The notes below the pieces were generated by a model. That model saw only the letters and a program-made list of their open reading frames with translations, was not told the origin of the DNA and ran no database searches. The translations under genes and the position numbers were made by a program. A stretch of 20,099 nt of DNA from CALLVY01 sp937899855 (GTDB lineage Bacteria > Bacteroidota > Bacteroidia > Chitinophagales > Saprospiraceae). Positions 16,205-20,099 of the stretch are shown in pieces. The stretch is taken from contig JBCBQC010000108.1 in assembly GCA_039820405.1 (NCBI GenBank), forward strand, positions 1 to 20,099, written 5' to 3'. The first letter of the stretch is position 1; each line of letters opens with the position of its first letter.

Positions 16205-16253
16205 TAAGCCCTTTGGTGAACCCAGCTTGTAAATTTAGTTAAAAAAATATTCT

Positions 16254-19200
16254 ATGAAAACGGTATTATCATTGAGGTCTATTCCCTTTACTTGGTCTAC
16301 GATGCTGAGGATCGGATGCCTGTGGGGCAGTCTACTGTACGCTGTTGGCCTCCAAGCCAACTCTCCTACCTACGACCAGTTGCCTTTGACCTGGGATGGT
16401 GGTTTTTTATCCAACGAAGTGGTATTGCCCGACCAGGCCAGCGCCTTGGAGTTTAGTTACCTGGGGCAAATGGCCACCATTGGGTACTGGGATGCGGATG
16501 ACGCCGCGGCTACCGTTCCCCTCTTTTCCCTACAGCTGGCCTCCAATGGTGACGCCATACTTTCTCAGAACGGAACTGCCATTAATTTTCTCCCCGGGGC
16601 CTTGGCTAATGGAGATGTGGTGACCCTAGAGCGGCGACTCAGTGGGACCTTTGCCTTCTTGATCAATGATCAAATCACAGTGAGTCCGCTGAACACGGAT
16701 CTTAGCAAAAGATTACAAATTTACTTCCAGGACGGCTCCGGTATCCAAACGGACCAGTTGGCCCTGTATGTTTCCGATCTGGCTACCTATCCCGCGGAGT
16801 GGGAGAGTGTCTCTACGACGACCAATGGCAACCACCACGTCGCGACGGCCGAACTGGGGCGGGGGCAAGACGGCTACGGGGAGTACGTCTACAATGGGGC
16901 CAGCCGCGTCGATTTTGGGTTTTACCGGGGAAAACTCCCGGAGCCTTCCCACGCGATTGCTCGACTGTTGTACAAAAGTTCCAACCATCGCTTGTCGTTT
17001 TACATCAATGGCAATTCGGTGGCGCATCACACCCTTACCTTGAGTTCGGATGACCTGCTGCGGATCGAACGAAAAGCATCCACCATCGTCTTTTACGCTC
17101 CGGGCTTGGAACTGGCCTATACCGTTGATGGCAATCAGTCGCTTCATCCTTCCCTCAAAAAGACAAGCGGAATTCAACCGGACCAAGTGCGCCTGTCCTT
17201 CGTCCGTAAAGGCGGGGGCTGCCCGGATTATTTTGGCTATACCACTAGTGCCTATTCCCACGATCCGAGTCCTTACTATCCGGCGGCCAGTGCCGAGCGC
17301 AGTAGCCACAATTACGTCCACAGCACCATTTACGACGGTCGGGGGGAAGGCCCCTGTCACATCCTGAGCGAGCAACGCGCCTACACGGACGATTTGGGGC
17401 GACCCACCCAGCAGCAAAGCAAGGATTATTTGACCGGCAAGGTCTGGGCCACCGAAACGCTTTACGATGTTCAGGGTCGGGTGGCGCTCGCTACCTTGGC
17501 GGCCCCCACGGGTAAAAACTACATCGAATACCGCGAACATTTCGTTCAGGACCAGGGCGGCAGCGACTACGGCGTCGGCAATTTTGACCTAAGTGCCAAA
17601 CTCAACAATCCCGATCCCATCGGTCCCCAGGTCAACAGCCTGGGCTGGTGGTACAGCTCCTACAATACCGAAGAGCCCTGGCAGGCGGTGACGGATTATC
17701 CCTACACCCGTACCGAATACAGTAGCCTCACCGGGGCGGCCCGGCGAACGGCCGCACCGGGTGATGCCTACCGGATGGGTGGGGGCCACGAAACCGTCAG
17801 CTACTCGATGCAAGCCTTGCAGGAGGTAGATTACCTGTTTCGAAAAAGAGATCCCCTTTGTTTGCTCGCGGGAAGTAGCTACGACGAAAACGGTCTACTG
17901 TCGGCCCAGTGTAGCGGTAATAGCGAACGGCGTTACACCAAGCAGATCAGTGTGGACCCGGACGGGAAGGAGTTGATTGTATTTTACGACCTCTACGGCA
18001 ATGAGGTCGCCCGGGCCCTGAGTGGGAAGGTGGCTGGCGAAAACGTCCATACGCAAGCGGTATCCGCCGCCGTAGCGCCGGGGGGCTATCGCGACCTTCA
18101 CCTCACCGACGCCAGTAGTAGCATCACTTTTAGTAGCGCTGATCTCCGCTATGAGGTGTACGATCTGGCCACCGATCAATTGTGGTTTGAGTCCCCCGCT
18201 AGTGGTAATGACCAGGTCAGCATCTCTCTTCCACCGGGTTTTTACCGGGTGGTGAGCCTCGCCAGCAATGCGATCCTAACGGTTAGCTATACCTTGAACT
18301 ACCACAACTTTAGCCTTTACCTCTACGATAAGAGCGGCCAAATGATTGCGACGGTAGCGCCCAATGATCTGCGGCACAGCACCAATGCCAATCACGACCA
18401 CCACGCTTTTTCTTACTACCGTTACAATACCCAAGGGGAGTTGGTGTGGGAGGAAACGCCCGATGCGGGCCGGACGGAATACCACTATCGCCAAGATGGT
18501 CAGATTCGATTTTCTCAGAATGCCCTCCAACTGGCAGCGGGGCGGTTTTCCTACTCCAAATATGATGACTTGGGTCGGGTGGTGGAAATGGGGGAATGCA
18601 GTAGTTTGCCCGCTGACCTGGATGATCCGACGCTACTGGAGGATGCGGACTATCCGAGCAGCGGGACGAGTCAAGTAATGTATCAGGTATACAGCCAGCC
18701 CGTGACGGGGAGTGGTCGGAGCCAACAATTTCTACGGGGCAAGTTGTCCCACAGCTACAACGACGACTCCAAGCTGTGGTACAGTTACGACGAGCAAGGG
18801 CGGATGAGTTGGATGGCGCACCAAATCACCGGTAGCGGGACCAAGATTACGGATTACCGCTACGATCTGGTGGGGAACGTCACCGAAGTGGTTTACGAAG
18901 CGGGGGGACTGGGCGACGAGTTTCACCACCATTACACCTACGATGCCAATGGTCAACTGACCAGTGTCTCCACCCAGCACAACGATCAGGTCAGTATCCC
19001 CGCCGACGTACACGCGCAGTACCGCTATACGCCCAGCGGTGCCCTGGCGCAAAGGGATATTGCCGAGGGCTTGGAGCTTCAGGAATTTGCGTACACCCTC
19101 CAGGGGCAGCTCAAGGCCATTAACCCCCTGGACATGGCGGAGGCCAGTACCAGCGTAGGGGGCAACCATACCTTTAGTATGGCGCTGGATTATTACGAGG

Positions 19201-20099
19201 GGGATTACGAAGCCGCGAACGGCCAGTTGGGTGGGCGAACGGCAGACTTGTTTGGCTCCGGTAAGGCCGAGGCCAATTACAGCGGCAACCTGGCGGCCCA
19301 ACGCTGGAAGACCCGGGCCAACGTGGGGACGGCCGACTTGAGCGGACATTTCGTCTACGCCTACTCCTACAACCACCGGAACGAGCTATTGACGGCGCGC
19401 TTTGGCCAAGTCTTGGCGACGGCCAACCCCGCCTTTACCGGGACTTACAGCCAATTGGCCGATTATTTTGTCAACATCGGTGGCTACGACCTCAACGGAA
19501 ATTTTAAACAATCCTTTATTCGTCGGGGCCCCGCCAATGGCAAAATGGACAAACTCCGGTACCGCTACGACAAGACGGGGGGCAAAAACCGCCTGACCCA
19601 CATCGACGATGTCTGGGCGGATTTTCCGGGCGTGGACGACCTGACCGACCAGGCACCGAACAACTACGTTTACGACGCGCGTGGTCAATTGGTGGAAGAT
19701 ATTCAGGCGGATTTGCGGCTGGAATACGACGTGTACGGTAAGGTGAAAAAAGTATACGAGCGCAGTACAAATGACTTGAAAGTCACGTATCTTTATGATG
19801 TTACCGGCCAAAGGGTGGGTAAGGAAGTGCCCACGGGGAATCCGGGGGAGGTTTTGAAAACCTATTACGCGCGGGCCATCGGTGGGCAGCTCCAGGCTAT
19901 TTATGAGGTCCTGGTGAGCAGTAGCCCGGGCGGGCAAGGCACGGGTAGTGGGAGTAGTGGCAATGGTGGGGTACAATTGAAAGAGCTGTCGATTTACGGG
20001 GCGGGCCGTCTGGGCGTAGCGCGCTACGATGGTACTTTGTTTGGCTACGAGTACCAGTTGAGCGACCACCTGGGCAATGTCCGGGCGGTGATTACGCGG
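16254..20099 (+). CDS. Secreted YD-repeat/RHS protein, DUF6443-like, 3' end beyond window
   Basis: The frame is open from ATG 16254 to the last base, giving at least 1282 residues. A signal peptide ends near GLQA-N (35/36). Residues about 36-370 are beta-rich without a named family. DUF6443-like sequence follows: a YTDDLGRPTQQQ motif (GRP at 382-384), then YDVQGRV (404). Around 575-690 there is a beta insertion ending in YTLNYHNFSLYLYDKSGQMI, of a type I recall from Bacteroidota YD proteins. Further YD motifs start at about residues 770, 845, 870, 896, 1105, 1140 and 1181. A Gly/Ser-rich linker (about 1220-1240) precedes FGYEYQLSDHLGNVRAVITR (1263-1282), the start of the RHS-associated core. 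Such proteins usually form a hollow YD shell, and a variable, often toxic, tip follows the core. That tip, and any immunity gene, would lie outside. The arrangement suggests one operon with the two genes before it. Confidence 0.9.
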   Translation, partial: MKTVLSLRSIPFTWSTMLRIGCLWGSLLYAVGLQANSPTYDQLPLTWDGGFLSNEVVLPDQASALEFSYLGQMATIGYWDADDAAATVPLFSLQLASNGDAILSQNGTAINFLPGALANGDVVTLERRLSGTFAFLINDQITVSPLNTDLSKRLQIYFQDGSGIQTDQLALYVSDLATYPAEWESVSTTTNGNHHVATAELGRGQDGYGEYVYNGASRVDFGFYRGKLPEPSHAIARLLYKSSNHRLSFYINGNSVAHHTLTLSSDDLLRIERKASTIVFYAPGLELAYTVDGNQSLHPSLKKTSGIQPDQVRLSFVRKGGGCPDYFGYTTSAYSHDPSPYYPAASAERSSHNYVHSTIYDGRGEGPCHILSEQRAYTDDLGRPTQQQSKDYLTGKVWATETLYDVQGRVALATLAAPTGKNYIEYREHFVQDQGGSDYGVGNFDLSAKLNNPDPIGPQVNSLGWWYSSYNTEEPWQAVTDYPYTRTEYSSLTGAARRTAAPGDAYRMGGGHETVSYSMQALQEVDYLFRKRDPLCLLAGSSYDENGLLSAQCSGNSERRYTKQISVDPDGKELIVFYDLYGNEVARALSGKVAGENVHTQAVSAAVAPGGYRDLHLTDASSSITFSSADLRYEVYDLATDQLWFESPASGNDQVSISLPPGFYRVVSLASNAILTVSYTLNYHNFSLYLYDKSGQMIATVAPNDLRHSTNANHDHHAFSYYRYNTQGELVWEETPDAGRTEYHYRQDGQIRFSQNALQLAAGRFSYSKYDDLGRVVEMGECSSLPADLDDPTLLEDADYPSSGTSQVMYQVYSQPVTGSGRSQQFLRGKLSHSYNDDSKLWYSYDEQGRMSWMAHQITGSGTKITDYRYDLVGNVTEVVYEAGGLGDEFHHHYTYDANGQLTSVSTQHNDQVSIPADVHAQYRYTPSGALAQRDIAEGLELQEFAYTLQGQLKAINPLDMAEASTSVGGNHTFSMALDYYEGDYEAANGQLGGRTADLFGSGKAEANYSGNLAAQRWKTRANVGTADLSGHFVYAYSYNHRNELLTARFGQVLATANPAFTGTYSQLADYFVNIGGYDLNGNFKQSFIRRGPANGKMDKLRYRYDKTGGKNRLTHIDDVWADFPGVDDLTDQAPNNYVYDARGQLVEDIQADLRLEYDVYGKVKKVYERSTNDLKVTYLYDVTGQRVGKEVPTGNPGEVLKTYYARAIGGQLQAIYEVLVSSSPGGQGTGSGSSGNGGVQLKELSIYGAGRLGVARYDGTLFGYEYQLSDHLGNVRAVITR

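Noticed and set aside
1..20099. CRISPR arrays, tRNA/rRNA genes, insertion sequences, integrase or attachment sites
   Set aside because: I saw no regularly spaced direct repeats, no cloverleaf or conserved rRNA stretch, and no transposase or integrase motif on either strand.

Overview
The window looks like chromosomal DNA from a GC-rich member of the Bacteroidota, probably a Saprospiria/Lewinella-type marine or sludge bacterium. The phylum call rests on TAnnTTTG-type -7 promoter elements, A-rich rather than Shine-Dalgarno leaders, an outer-membrane receptor with an N-terminal carboxypeptidase-regulatory-like domain, the prs-rplY and adk-obg pairs, and very large DUF6443-type YD-repeat (RHS) proteins. 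The genus-level guess is inference only. I see no tRNA, rRNA, CRISPR array, insertion sequence or integrase.

Layout. (1) 1-337: non-coding left edge ending in a strong 15-bp-stem terminator. (2) 338-2463, minus strand: an NfeD-like membrane protein followed by a flotillin/SPFH protein, a classic membrane-microdomain pair. (3) 2736-5260, plus strand: housekeeping genes prs (PRPP synthase), rplY (ribosomal protein L25/CTC) and a YafV-type omega-amidase; hairpins after prs and after rplY divide this stretch. (4) 5610-7893, plus strand: a lipoprotein NlpC/P60 endopeptidase, then adenylate kinase and the GTPase Obg, 15 bases apart. (5) 8034-10418: a TonB-dependent outer-membrane receptor without a SusD partner, closed by a convincing terminator. 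(6) 10419-20099: the accessory region. It has a good Bacteroidota promoter (10522-10553), a roughly 190-base leader, and three co-directional secreted proteins: a 1635-residue protein with an SpvB/TcB-like N-terminus, a 154-residue protein of no family I recognise, and a YD-repeat/RHS protein of at least 1282 residues that runs off the right edge just as it reaches the RHS core.

The last region is the most interesting. The YD-repeat machinery is divided between two exported polypeptides: the first carries the SpvB-like entry domain, a jelly-roll-like domain and a single terminal YD repeat, and the second carries at least eight YD repeats and the core. A small secreted protein lies between them. 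This resembles the TcB/TcC division of Tc toxin cocoons, but with Sec signal peptides on every component. I propose a three-part exported RHS system; its variable C-terminal tip, and any immunity gene, would lie beyond base 20099. The rest of the window is conventional housekeeping and envelope biology.
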